Shown here: positions 22,499 to 33,157 of the stretch, one piece after another
Layout: each line of letters opens with the position of its first letter
Numbering within the stretch: the stretch's first letter is position 1
NCBI GenBank assembly: GCA_015680685.1
Contig: MNCI01004792.1
Location: 150,558-214,557 of the forward strand
DNA: 64,000 nt
From: Gnetum montanum
Taxonomy: Eukaryota; Streptophyta; Gnetopsida; Gnetales; Gnetaceae
Direction of reading: 5' to 3'
Notes under the pieces: generated by a model
Databases searched by the model: none
Told to the model about the DNA's origin: nothing
Seen by the model: only the letters and a program-made list of their open reading frames with translations
Translations under genes and position numbers: made by a program

Positions 22499-24069
22499 GT
22501 AGGCAATTCTACCTATTTTTGCCTTTGTTTCTTGTGATTTAGTATTTGTCTTTTTAGATGTTAAGGCCATTTTTTCAGATCTACTCTAGTACGGGGATTA
22601 AAATGGAATTTTGATAAAATTGCATCTCCTATTTTGGTTTCTCCCATGTATATCTATAGTTTTTTATCACTGTAGCTTTGCAGATTTGATTTTGAAAATA
22701 GGGATTGCTATTTTGTGATTTTTTTCTCAAAATCTTGGGGTATGGATGTTTTTTTTCAGAGCTAGGCCTTAGGTTTTGTTGAATTTAAATTTTAACAAAA
22801 TCCTACCTTATTATTTTGATGTGAATTTAAATTGGTTTTAATGGTTTTGGCTATTCTGACCAGTTTAATCGCTATATGAAATTTAGGCTTTGGGATTTTA
22901 AAAGTTTTGCTACGAAAAAGTAAGTCAAGTTGTGTATTTTTTCTTAGTGAAATGGTTGCATATTTGTAAAATTAAAGGTTATGGGTTTGTATCCCTTTAT
23001 TTAAGATTTCTAATGGTTATTGTCTTATTTAATTTGGCTTTGAAATGAGGAAGTGATTGCTATTTTCCTAACATTGTGTAATTAGGTTGTTTGTGCTGCT
23101 TTTGTAATTTCATGTAGATTTGTGAAATTTTCATAAGAAAGAAACAAAGGTCTTTGCTAGTTTCTAGTCATGTCTGCATAGGCTTTGGCTTCAGCTTTCA
23201 AATGGAGGTGGAATCACTCTAATTAGATTTCAAATGAATTTTTTATGAATTTTTTGCTATGGCTATGTGAATCATGGCAAAAGTTACGGTTGTAGTACGT
23301 TGCCCAAAATAGAAGTGGTTGATATGTTTAATTTTTCTTTTTAAAGAAGAGTAAAATATTTTTCTATTTAAATTATTTCTTATTATGGCTTCATGGCTTT
23401 TTCTAAGTTTATTGTGCTTTTTTCTAAATTCGTGCATAGTTTAGATGTTTTTTCCCAATTTATGCATGCTTTGCATAATTTAGATGCTTTTACTAAACTT
23501 ATGCTTGTTTTTTTCCCAAATGTATGCAAAATTTAGATGCTTTTTGCTAAATTCATGCATAATTTAGACTAAGATCTAATTTTAGCTATAATGTTTTGGC
23601 TATAAAGGCTATAAAATATGGTAATAATGCTCTTATGGAATTTTTGAAGCTAATTTAGGTATACATTTAAGAACCTTTTACAAAAGGTAATTTCACCTTT
23701 GACTTAGGAAGCTTTTTCTAAATTTTTTGAGAAATTCCAATTGGTCTTGATGTAAGGATATGCAAGGTTGTAATCATTTTTTCTTGTGAAATCAATTAGA
23801 CTAATTTAGATAAACACCTTAGATTTTTTTTATAGAGGCTAATTTCAGCTTTGACTAGATGTTTTGTCTAAATTTGCTACGTAACTCTAATAGGTTGTAT
23901 TATTTTTTGCTTTAATAGGTTGTAATAATGCATTTTGTGGAATTCCTTAAGCCAATTTAGATAAACATCTTAGAGGTTTTTACAGAGGTGAATTTCACCA
24001 CCAACTAGATGTTTTGTATAAATTTGTTAAGAAATTCTAATTGGTCACAATGTTTTTGCTTTGTTTTAG
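22499..24069 (+). other. Putative intron 1 of the TE-D plus-strand gene
   Basis: Very T-rich 1.57 kb between CCCGA|GTAGGC and TTGTTTTAG|G. Splicing leaves phase 1 and continues in the open frame at 24070-24197. T-richness and lack of coding texture fit a plant intron; the donor is less certain than the acceptor. Confidence 0.5.
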
Positions 24070-24864
24070 GTAGGGTTTTCTTGAGGCTTATTCTGATTAT
24101 AGTGGAGCTGGTTGGCATTTTGTGCTACGTTCATCATCCTAAGACCAATAGTCCACCACATGACATGCCTCTTGGAAAGCTCTCATTGTGGTTTTGACCT
24201 GGGACAAGGAGCTTCCTTACCTACCCCCTTAGGAACTTTAGTGTGATGCTATGGTCACACTTATCCATGGATGTAGTCAGGGTTATTGTGGAGACTCTAT
24301 TGCCTTGAGCATCTAGATTGATTACCAGGTATATTACTGATAAATCAATTCCTAGGACCATAGGAGGACTTGTAGATGTTGTAAGTTCATGCTACCTTTT
24401 GGAGATCTAAACGATGCTAGAGTATAGTCAGTATAATACTGACAATACCCTGATGGTGGTGCATAGAGTCGACACATTATTCTAGAACCCACCTGACACC
24501 ATGTATTGTCTACAAGGCCAAACATGATTATTGTAATGTTTTCATGGTTTTGGCTTGATTACCTTACCTAACTTCATTAATTTAACTTCTTGCAAGTACA
24601 AGGTTAATGATCAGGGCTTGATTGTTAATGAACAAATCCTAGTAGTGGGTCAAACTACTTTAGAAAAATTCACCAAGAGTTCCCAAATTAGAGTTGTTGT
24701 GTATCAATAGTTAAGAGGGAACTGTTATGAATAGGTCACCAAGTTTAACCTTATATACAAGAAGTGTAAGGATGATAAGCTGATGCATAGCTGGTGGCTA
24801 GATGTCGATAGCATGGATTAGACCCTTGTAGCTGGAACCTCTACATCATAGAAGAAAAGTAAAG

Positions 24865-24970
24865 GTGAACATATAAATTCTAGTGTTTTATGGCATTAAG
24901 TGTTTTATTATTTTTGTTGGTCATTTAAATTGCTTATATGGATGCTAACCTTTGGTTATTACTTTTCAAG
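24865..24970 (+). other. Putative intron in the TE-D plus-strand gene (106 bases)
   Basis: AAAG|GTGAAC ... CTTTTCAAG|A, T-rich inside, between two coding-like blocks. The coding-like frame downstream is displaced by one base, so a later indel or a slightly different junction must be assumed. Confidence 0.5.
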
Positions 24971-26030
24971 ACCTTCCATCTCAACTGATGTCACTATACT
25001 AGTTTCACATTCACGTCATGAGGAAACCCTCATCTTGAAGTTTAGTGATGTGGCATCAATGTAGGAGTGGCTAAAGGGGTAGGTTCTTAGATACATTCAA
25101 GCAAACATCTAGATTGTAGTTTTGCTTGATGTATTTATGGCACCTATTCCTTCCATTCCTATTATGGAGATGTTATATGTTATTGACTCCTTTTGATGAG
25201 GAGGTTAGTCACTTTAGCACCATCATTTGAGGTGTTAAGGTGAGCATTGACGTAGGTGTTGGCCTCTTTCATGACTTTTTTGGTGTCTTTTTTGATGGGT
25301 GAAAGGTTTCCACCAAGATGGTAAGGGAACTGGGCCATTAGAAGGAAGTTCTAGAGTGGCTTGGTGTCAACATGGGCCACTTTGGAATTTTGATGGATAG
25401 CTTCACAAACCTTGATGCAATGGAATCATATCCTTTATCTAGTTATCATGCATTCCCCAAATTGCTATCACAAAATAAGGTAATCAACCTAGCACAGGGG
25501 TGGACATGTTAGAAGGTCTTGATGGAGGGCATCATATTTTATTGGGCTACTACTTTAGCTATTGGGCTTCAAGAGGAGATCGTTAGACTTTGTGTTGACA
25601 CCTCTATAATAATCCATATGTACTTTACAATTTTTTGTAGGTTATCTAAAGAGGTTTGTGTAGTTTTTGGTGATGTATAGGAATGGACGATGGGTTTTCC
25701 AAGACCCAAGCCAACTTTCTAGGCCTTGGATAAAACATATTTATCCAACAATGCAGCCTTAGAACCCACTAGAGGGGGTGGATGAAATATTATCCATCAT
25801 CAGTAAGAATCTTGATATTAGGCAGCATGAGTCTCCTGATGGTACTAATGATGATGAGCCCATCTTGTTTCCTATTAGTGTTTAAGATGCCAAATGACGA
25901 TGCATGGAGGTCAAAGGGGTAGCTAGAGAGAAACTCAAAAGGCCTATGGAGGAATCACCCCCAGCATTAGATCAACCTACCCCAAATAAAATTAATTTTA
26001 ATCTTAAGCCATCATAGTAGGTAGTTGTAG

Positions 26031-26128
26031 GTATGACTTATTTAAATTTGGCTATTTCATGTTTTAAAATTTTGTGGCTACTTTATGGTTTTATTTGTTG
26101 ATTATTTTTCTATGTGCTATGCTTGTAG
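26031..26128 (+). other. Putative intron in the TE-D plus-strand gene (98 bases)
   Basis: TTGTAG|GTATGA ... GCTTGTAG|AT. Phase 1, frame kept, T-rich with a pyrimidine tract before the acceptor. Confidence 0.65.
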
Positions 26129-26332
26129 ATGAGCATTAAGTTATAACAACTTAAGCTATTTTGGAGGCAGAACAAAGGTGTGCAAAAGAGGCACTCCTAA
26201 AGAAACCTATGGTTGATGGACTTGTCGATGTTGGTGTAGATGATCTACATGCCTTTTTTGGTGAGGTGGTACTAGGTACCTTTGCCATTATCATCCTAGA
26301 GGAGGAGAAGGAGGAGGAGGAGGAGGAGCCAG

Positions 26333-26419
26333 GTATGCTTATGCCTCACTATTTTCATTATATTTCATTGGTTATCTTTGGGCAACATCCTAATTTTTTG
26401 ATGATTGTTATTCTTATAG
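26333..26419 (+). other. Putative intron in the TE-D plus-strand gene (87 bases)
   Basis: GAGCCAG|GTATGC ... TTCTTATAG|T. Phase 1, frame kept; the exon before it ends in the Glu-rich run. Confidence 0.65.
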
Positions 26420-26560
26420 TAGTTCTTGAGCCACTAGCGTAAGCTCCTGTCCCTGAGTTTCATGCAAAACCATGGGTAGAGACTCCATACAAAGTGGAGT
26501 TCTTGCATGGAATGACTAAGGACATCATCGATTGATTGCATCAGGTCGCACCTGAGATAG

Positions 26561-26655
26561 GTAAGGATTTTTTTTATGTGTTTTAGTCATAGGCTTTGTT
26601 AGCATTATGGCTATCTTAGGTTTTATCTTACGGTTGTATTTTATGCTTTTTGTAG
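26561..26655 (+). other. Putative intron in the TE-D plus-strand gene (95 bases)
   Basis: GAGATAG|GTAAGG ... CTTTTTGTAG|T. A near-consensus donor; phase 1, frame kept into the long coiled-coil-like exon. Confidence 0.68.
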
Positions 26656-27470
26656 TATCATTCGTGGAGTGGAACCCTAGCAAAGGCATGGAGGTAGACT
26701 CCTTAGCTAGACTTCCCTATGATGTATCTAGTCTACCCATGAAGTTGTATGAAACTATCACTGATTTAGTAATGCCATGTGCAAAAGCATCATGGGAGCT
26801 AGAGAGGTTCGACGAATTCCTATGGGAGGAAGTTATAAGATTGAGGGAAAAGACTCAAAGGTAGGAGGATACAATTAGGGATCTTTGAGACCATAACGTC
26901 TTTGTGGAAGCCCAAGTGGTTAACTTGAGGGAGTTATGGACTAAGGAGATCACTTGGGCCTACTATTGGCATGTTGTTCAGGGTAAAGTAATGGCCCTAC
27001 GAGAGATGGTGGAGCAACATATGTAGATGAACCTCATCTTACAAAAGGTTCAGGATTGGAAGGATCATTGCACTTGGGTCTTGGAGTTGGAAAAGACATA
27101 AAAGGCCCATAAGTATCAGTATAAGGTTGATCATGGGGCCTACCTAAAATGGCTTGAGGAAGCGTCGATTGAACAACACAGGAGACAACTATTCACTCAG
27201 GGGATCTAGGTAGAGAGTGCTTATCAAATTTTTGAAAGTACTCTCAAGGTGGAGCAATCCCCTACTAGTACCATTGTAGGTGAGACTGCTACAACCACTG
27301 TTATTCATGAGCCTCCTACTTGGACTCTTATAGATAGGTTTGACATTCTTTTTGGCATTGATCTTGGGGATGTTAGCTAGGTCAACATGATGGAGGACCA
27401 GATCCTCCATCATTTAGAGGAAGGCCTTCCCCATCTACCCTTGGAAGTGCTGGAGCTAGACTCTTTGCAA

Positions 27471-27549
27471 GTTTGATCTATTTTTAATTTTTTGTTTTAA
27501 GTTATGATTTTTGCTATGAGTTAATAATTGGCTATATGTTATTTTTTAG
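27471..27549 (+). other. Putative last intron of the TE-D plus-strand gene (79 bases)
   Basis: TTGCAA|GTTTGA ... ATTTTTTAG|G. Phase 0; splicing joins LELDSLQ to a 28-residue tail (ALGDIGGPSSEGG...) ending in TAG. Confidence 0.62.
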
Positions 27550-27899
27550 GCCTTAGGAGACATTGGTGGCCCTAGTAGTGAGGGTGGGAATGACCCATCT
27601 CCTCTGGATACTACTTACCAGCCTCCTTTAGTTTAGCTTGTTTTTGTTTTCATGTTGATGGCTATGGTTAACCAAGACTATGTTATAGGTGGTTATGCTT
27701 TGGCATCATTGTTGCGCATTGTGGTAATGGCTACATGTTATGGACTTTTTAATTTTAAATTTGAATATTTGGTTTTATTTCTTGGCTATATGCATTTATA
27801 ATAGTAAATGTTATAAACATGGCTATATGTTTTGGTTGTAACATTAAATCAATGCGATAATAGGCTAAACAAAAGGAGATATAAAAGTAAAATGAACTT

Positions 27900-28170
27900 T
27901 TGCTAGTTTTAGGCCATCACTAGCACAAGTTGTATAGTTTTGCCAGTTTAAGACTATGGTGGGCCATAATGCCAGTTTAATATCTTAGCAATTGGTAGTG
28001 CCAGTTTAATGTCTTAGTGGACAAGAATGTTGGTTTAAGATCATAGCAGACTATAGTGCCAATTTTAGGCCTTAGTGGGCCATAGTGCCAGTTTTAGGCC
28101 TTAGTGGACCATAGTACCAGTTTTAGGCCTTAGTGGGCCATAGTGCGAGTTTTAGGCCTTAGTGGGCCAT
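27900..28170. repeat. 29 bp tandem repeat, protease side of the TE-D cassette
   Basis: Four almost identical 29 bp units at 28055-28083, 28084-28112, 28113-28141 and 28142-28170, each containing GTTTTAGGCCTTAGTGGGCC or a one-base variant, preceded by five or six more diverged units from 27900. There are no unique spacers between units. Confidence 0.85.
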
Positions 28171-28559
28171 GTCTGAAAGAGATGATTTGTTAATGTTTAA
28201 AACATAAGTACAAAATAAAGAAAGGTTATAGAAAATAGGTAATAATGGAAATAAATTTATGGCTACATGCATAGGCTATGTGCATAAAAAAGATATAATA
28301 AATTGCAAAAGAAAAATAAGGTCATTTGGCTATCATGGCATCTGGTCATAGAGGCATAGGAAGGTTAAGGTAAAATTCACTTGTGTAGATTCTTCCTAAT
28401 CTTTCCAAGATTAGGGAGTGAATAAGACCTACTTTGCACAAGCTTGTATTTGCCATCTCCTTCACTTATGATGTTAAAAGGGAGTTGATCCTATAATGTA
28501 CTACATTGCTTCTTGTTGTCATTGTTGGTTGTCTTGTGTTTTTGCTCTTCATGGCTAGG
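28171..28559. other. TE-D region between protease and the tandem repeat
   Basis: The minus strand keeps short coding-like pieces (for example YKLVQSRSYSLPNLGKI) continuing from the protease to about 28380. Beyond that I see nothing coding. Confidence 0.4.
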
Positions 28560-29018
28560 ACCTTCTTCTTGAAGCTCCACTTTGGATCCCTATTCTAAGC
28601 CCATGTTGTTGATAGCTAGGGGAGCCACATTGTCACAATGAGTGATGATTTTACTTTCCTTGTAAGGAAGATGAATTTCTTGATGGATGGACAAGGATAC
28701 AACTTGTAACTAAGCCAACCAAGGCCTTTTGAGGATGAAGTTGAATCTAGGTGTCTCTTCCGCTACCAAGAAGTTTGCAGTTGTATGGAATTATTCTTCA
28801 GCTATAAAATCCAAAGAGATAGACCCCTTGATAATAAATTTTGATCTATTAAAGGACTTAAGAGTTGCAGTGGTCATAGGTTGTACATGCTCAGTTAAGC
28901 CTAAGTGTTCAACGATGGTGCATGGGATGATGTTGGTTCTTGCTCCATCATCAACATGCACCTGATGTATTTTAAATTTTCCTATGCATATGGTTATGAA
29001 TAGAGGGGATGCAGTCAC
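28560..29018 (-). pseudogene. pro: TE-D aspartic protease
   Basis: Minus strand. ITICIGKFKIHQVHVDDGA leads into TNIIP, where VDDGAR stands for the VDNGSS active site of Tat-type retroviral-like proteases; the catalytic Asp is kept. A flap-region ISLDFIAEE and the closing motif FNFILKRPWLA ('YN.ILGRPWL') follow, with a stop in between. It would process the gag-pol polyprotein. RT, which normally follows within a few hundred bases, lies more than 10 kb away beyond the cassette. Confidence 0.72.
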
Positions 29019-29699
29019 CTTGCCATTCTAGGGATTAACCTTAATTTTTCCATCAAAAAATGTTAATGGTGTTGACTTCACCTTCCTTGGTAAGGGAGGA
29101 ATCATCATTGCATGGATGACTTTATCATTAGTAGGGATATTATCACTAACTAGTATGGAGGTCAAAATTTTGACTAGCATCTCATGATGTGTGGTGAAAG
29201 TCATGATTAGGTTATGTAAGCTTAAGGTTATATTTTTCTACTTGAGTGATTGCTTGACTTAGTCCATTACACTGAGGAAGTTTTTACTATTGGCTGTGGG
29301 CTTGTCACCTTGGTTGTGCTTTACTTCCTCCATGTGTTCCAAAATGTAAACTTTGACTTTAGGATGTGGTTGTTGTGGCTCTCTTTAGTTTTTTTGGCTA
29401 TGGGATTTAGTGTCCTCTTGTGGCTTGTTGGTTGAAGGAGATTAGGCAAAGGATGTCATAGATATAGTTGAAATGGGAGTGGACTTTGGTGGGCCCACTT
29501 CCTTTTATGCCTTCGTCTTCTTGTCTCCCTTGTTCTTAGGCCTTTACTTATACTTCTTCATTTGGTTGGCTAAAATTTGTTGATTGTTAGCTGTTGGTTG
29601 TAAGAAAGAGGCAATAGAATTGGCCACCACAGGGGGTTGTTGTGTAGTTGGTTGGACTACAATTTTTTGGGTTATATTGGGTTGAGATACCTTGATGAA
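29019..29699 (-). other. TE-D gag-protease linker
   Basis: Low-complexity minus-strand coding texture between gag and protease with many stops. No domain is recognisable. Confidence 0.4.
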
Positions 29700-31400
29700 A
29701 AAAGGTTCTCTTGGAGGCATTCATTATGGTGCTCTTATAATGAAGGGAGGTCTTGAGCTATGGGAAGCCAAAGAAGCTCTTTCATTGTAGAGGGGCACTT
29801 GGATCATGAAAGGTTCTATGGTAGGTCTCCAGTTGTCATCGATATTGAATGCTGAGATAACATAGGGGCTATTATTAGCATTCAATGGGTCTTTATAGAC
29901 TTGCATTGACTAGTTTTGTTGTCGAACTAGGTTAGAAGCATCTAAGAACAATTTTCCCATGTCTATCATCCTTTACAAGTCATCCTTTAGCGCAAGGAAG
30001 AAGCCTGTATCATGACCATGTAATTGATGATAGTGGAAAAAGTGATGTAGCTTAAAGTATTTAGGTAACTGGGGATCATCCTTTGTTGCTCAAGTATGAT
30101 CTTTGGCTATTTCACATAGTTTCTCGTGTTTATTTCAAGTGACTTTGATCATTTGTTTATGTTGCATACGTCCACTTCTTAATAGCTGGTCTAGCAACTT
30201 AGATGGTCTTAATGGAAATGTTGTATATTTAGTCCTATCCTTCCTTTCAAAGTTAGAGTTATTTGTTGTTGATGCATTGGTCCTAAACGTTGATGGTTGC
30301 TTACTATGATCATTGGTAGGGGGCCTTGGGTAGGTTGACCTTTGGCCCTTGGCTCAAGGTCTTAGCTTCCTTGGTTATAGTTGCTATAGTAGTGTTGTTT
30401 TGTTTTCTCTTTTCTTTATCTCTTTAAGCATGTGGGTTTTTATATGATATATAGGTTGGGTCATGACTTGCCTTTATGACATCCTCTATGTTTTTAGTTT
30501 TTGAGAACGCTTGGCTAAGAGATTGTGGATCAAGGTAGTAAAGTTTTGACTTGATGAAGTTATTAACTACTTTCTTCAATATGGCTAATAAGAGGGCTTC
30601 ATCTATGGGATTTGGTATTTCATTCAATAGTCCATTTCATCACTGAATGAATTTTTGCACGGGTTCCAAGGACCCTTGCTTGACTTTCATGAGTTAGTTA
30701 AGTGTTGTGTCAAGCTTCAAGTTATACTTGAATCTATTGAAAAATTGGGCTACTAAGTCTTCTAGAGAGGACATAGACCCTCTAGGTAATGTGTGATACC
30801 AATCAAGTGCTTTCCTAGTTAAATACATAGGGAAAATCATCATGATGACATGAGGCCATGGCTATAAGAGCAAACATTTAGATCGAAAGGTGATAAGGTG
30901 AGCATTAGGATCACCTTCTTTGTTATATTTGCTAAATTATGAAATGGGGACACTAGGAGGTAGCGTGAAGGGTGGGACTACAAGAATTATGGAATCATCT
31001 TGGTGGAAGTCCATAATCCTGATGGTTTGTATGGTAGAGGCTTTAAGCCTCTTCAACTTCTCTACTAGCTCTTGGATCATATGGGGGGCTTGATCTAAGC
31101 CTTGCAGTGGCCCCATAGTTTGTGAGGTTTGTACATAAGGTTGTGGCATTTTTTATGAGGCTTGTGGCCTCATTATGGGTTGCATGATAGAAGGAAAATT
31201 TTTCACTATGGTTGTGGCTTGTGGGCCAAATAAAGAAAAAGATGTTTGTACTGGTACTTAAGGCACAAACAAGAAAAATGTGGTGTGTGACCCTTATGTT
31301 ATTAAGAGTCTCATGATGGACCCCATATGAGTAGTTAATAGATTTGTAGTGGTAAAAGCCACCATTGATGGTTTTGTATATCAAGGTTGTATTGCAAATG
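29700..31400 (-). pseudogene. gag: TE-D gag (Tat type)
   Basis: Minus-strand gag. The capsid end near 30424-30800 reads FFNRFRYNLKLDTTLN and then IPNPIDEALLLAILKKVV, like 'RF..N......TL..L' followed by 'E...........L'. Near 29935-30070 is YHQLHGHDTGFFLALKDDL followed by RMIDMGKLF, the Tat segment 'C.YH..HGHDT..C..LK..I..LI..G', with its Cys residues lost. The upstream part (31000-31400) is Pro-, Thr- and Ser-rich with poor conservation. Stops and frameshifts are frequent. Confidence 0.7.
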
Positions 31401-32159
31401 AGATTGATGTGTTATAGTTTGTTGTTTGTGGCATTGACTTAGTATTATGTGTGGCTACAACTAGCGTAGGATTTGCCATAACAAGGTGTGGAGGACTGGA
31501 AGATGGTGTCACCATGCCCATGGAGAAAAAAAATTCATTAGGGGAAGGTTCTATGACATTGGAGGATGTTTGTTAGAATAGTCCTCCAAGGATGTTTTTA
31601 GGCTCAGATTCTGCCCTAAATTCATCCTCCTCTTCCTATTATTCCCCACAAGTAGGCTGATCATCTTCCTATTCTATAGTAATTAGTTGGGCTAGAATAC
31701 AAGAATAGACATTGCTAAGGGAAATTTCTTCATACAGGGAAGGGATGTACTCTTTTCCACCCCTATGTATGAGCTAAAATTCCCTTTTGGCCTTGTCTTT
31801 AGTTCATGAAATTAACATGCCTACTTGTGTCTTAGCACAAATGAAGTTATTATGATATTCATTTATGGCTACAAAATCAAGAATCTCCCCTTTAACTCTC
31901 AAAGATCACGTACACTCAATGATTGTAGGGTCTTTGGGATCATATATCGTCATGACCTATTGGTTATGATCTTCACTAGTGAAGGTGAAGGAAAATTTGA
32001 TGGATTTTTGAAAAAGCATGGTTATAGTATTGATAATTGCTTATGAATAAGGTATAAATTTTAAGATAGGAGTAAATTCTAGTAAAGGGAATTCAAAAAC
32101 TCCTAGAGGAATTGAAAATGAAAAAAATTGAGATACTTACTATAATTAGTAAGTGGGGG
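31401..32159. other. TE-D leader, no gene recognised
   Basis: The minus strand has scattered coding-like fragments upstream of gag but no domain. Short plus-strand open frames here look accidental. Confidence 0.4.
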
Positions 32160-33157
32160 ATAAGCTAGGTTTACCCATTTACTAGAAATATAATATTCAC
32201 AATGTTGGCTTTAAACCTCACCCAAGTTAGCTTCCCAAGTGCCTCTACACTGGGTATGGAAAAGGGGGGTGGGGGATGGTGGTTGTGTGGGTGGTGTGGG
32301 GGAGTTTGAAGACCAAAATGGAAACTTGATAGTTTCCAAAGATGGTTTTGGTAGGTTCCTAACTTTCACCAAAAAGGAAGGAAAATTAAGCTTGGTTGGT
32401 ATGGAAACGAATGTTGGTATAGTGACAAAGATTATGCCAACAAATATAAAATTTTTATCAAGGCTTCCATGCTAGCTTAGCTCTAGGAATTCATAATAGA
32501 TGTTGTGAAAGTTTAGCACCCAAACCACTTGCAACTTCCATGTTGAGGTTTTTGCCATAAGAGGGTGGGGAGAGGAGGGGTGGGGATTTGCAGGGGGTGG
32601 TAGGGGTAGGGAGGGAATGGTAGCATTGGATTCCTTGGGAGTTCTAGCTAACAAATGGCTTTCAAATCATAAAAAAAGTAAATTTGGTTATAAAATTGGT
32701 TTCAAACTTCATCAACATTGGCCTCCCAACTACTTCCACGTTGGGTATGGTAGAGGGGGGAAAGAAGGGGGGAGGGGTGAGATGATGGGAATCTCACACC
32801 TCCTACCTCAATGTTAAAATAAAAGTGGAAAGTTAGTATTTTTTTGTTAAAATTGGTTTTAGCTAGTTGCCAATTTTCTTAGAAGCCAACTGATGGATGA
32901 GTTGAACCATCCACTTTTAGAAGTTAGAAAATAAACTTTTGGTAGTAAAAATAATGAGATAAAGAGACATCAACATTGGCTTTGGGCTTTAAAATTCACA
33001 GCAAGTGCTGTGAAAAGCTAAAGCCTGACCACCTACAACTTCCACAATGCAGTTTTGGTCATAAGGGGGAAAGACCAGTGTTCGTTTTTCAAATGTTTTA
33101 GCTGCAAAAATGAAGGTAAATCTTGCAAATGACTATAAAAAGAATAGATTTGGAATT
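32160..33157. repeat. Two degenerate copies of a ~500 bp unit in the TE-D leader
   Basis: CTTCCCAAGTGCCTCTACACTGGGTATGG-type sequence at about 32231 recurs at about 32730 (499 bases on), and AACTTCCATGTTGAGGTTTTTGCC at about 32535 recurs in changed form at about 33046 (511 bases on). This indicates a diverged tandem duplication. The CTTCCA(C/T)-TTGGG motif is shared with the LTRs and the 180 bp array. Confidence 0.5.

Larger units (their letters stand above)
22372..27636 (+). pseudogene. Intron-containing plus-strand gene inside TE-D, family not recognised
   Basis: A chain of exon-like blocks on the strand opposite to TE-D. It starts with ATG at 22372 (MASK then a TAG), and ends with TAG at 27634-27636. 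Canonical GT-AG introns join the blocks at 22499-24069, 26031-26128, 26333-26419, 26561-26655 and 27471-27549 with reading frame kept across all five junctions; 24865-24970 is a sixth intron where frame is off by one. Introns after the first are 79-106 bases. Exons encode a Glu-rich run near 26299-26330, then a likely coiled-coil region with many Lys, Glu and Leu (26700-27200) and a Pro/Ser-rich tail. About a dozen internal stops and some frameshifts show decay. It could be an antisense additional ORF of the kind known in Tat elements, or a captured host gene. I do not know its function. Confidence 0.65.

Noticed and set aside
24533-24596. Possible additional 64-base intron in the TE-D plus-strand gene
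   Set aside because: The acceptor is good (TTGCAAG) but the donor is weak, the length is below usual plant introns and frame is not kept, so it is left out of the gene model.
27900-28170. Regular 29 bp repeats reminiscent of a CRISPR array
   Set aside because: Units are directly adjacent without unique spacers, and the surroundings are plant retrotransposon sequence. It is a simple tandem repeat.
32239-32817. Short open frames on both strands in the TE-D leader
   Set aside because: Gly- and Pro-rich reading of G-run-containing repeats; they lie in a diverged duplication and differ between its two copies.
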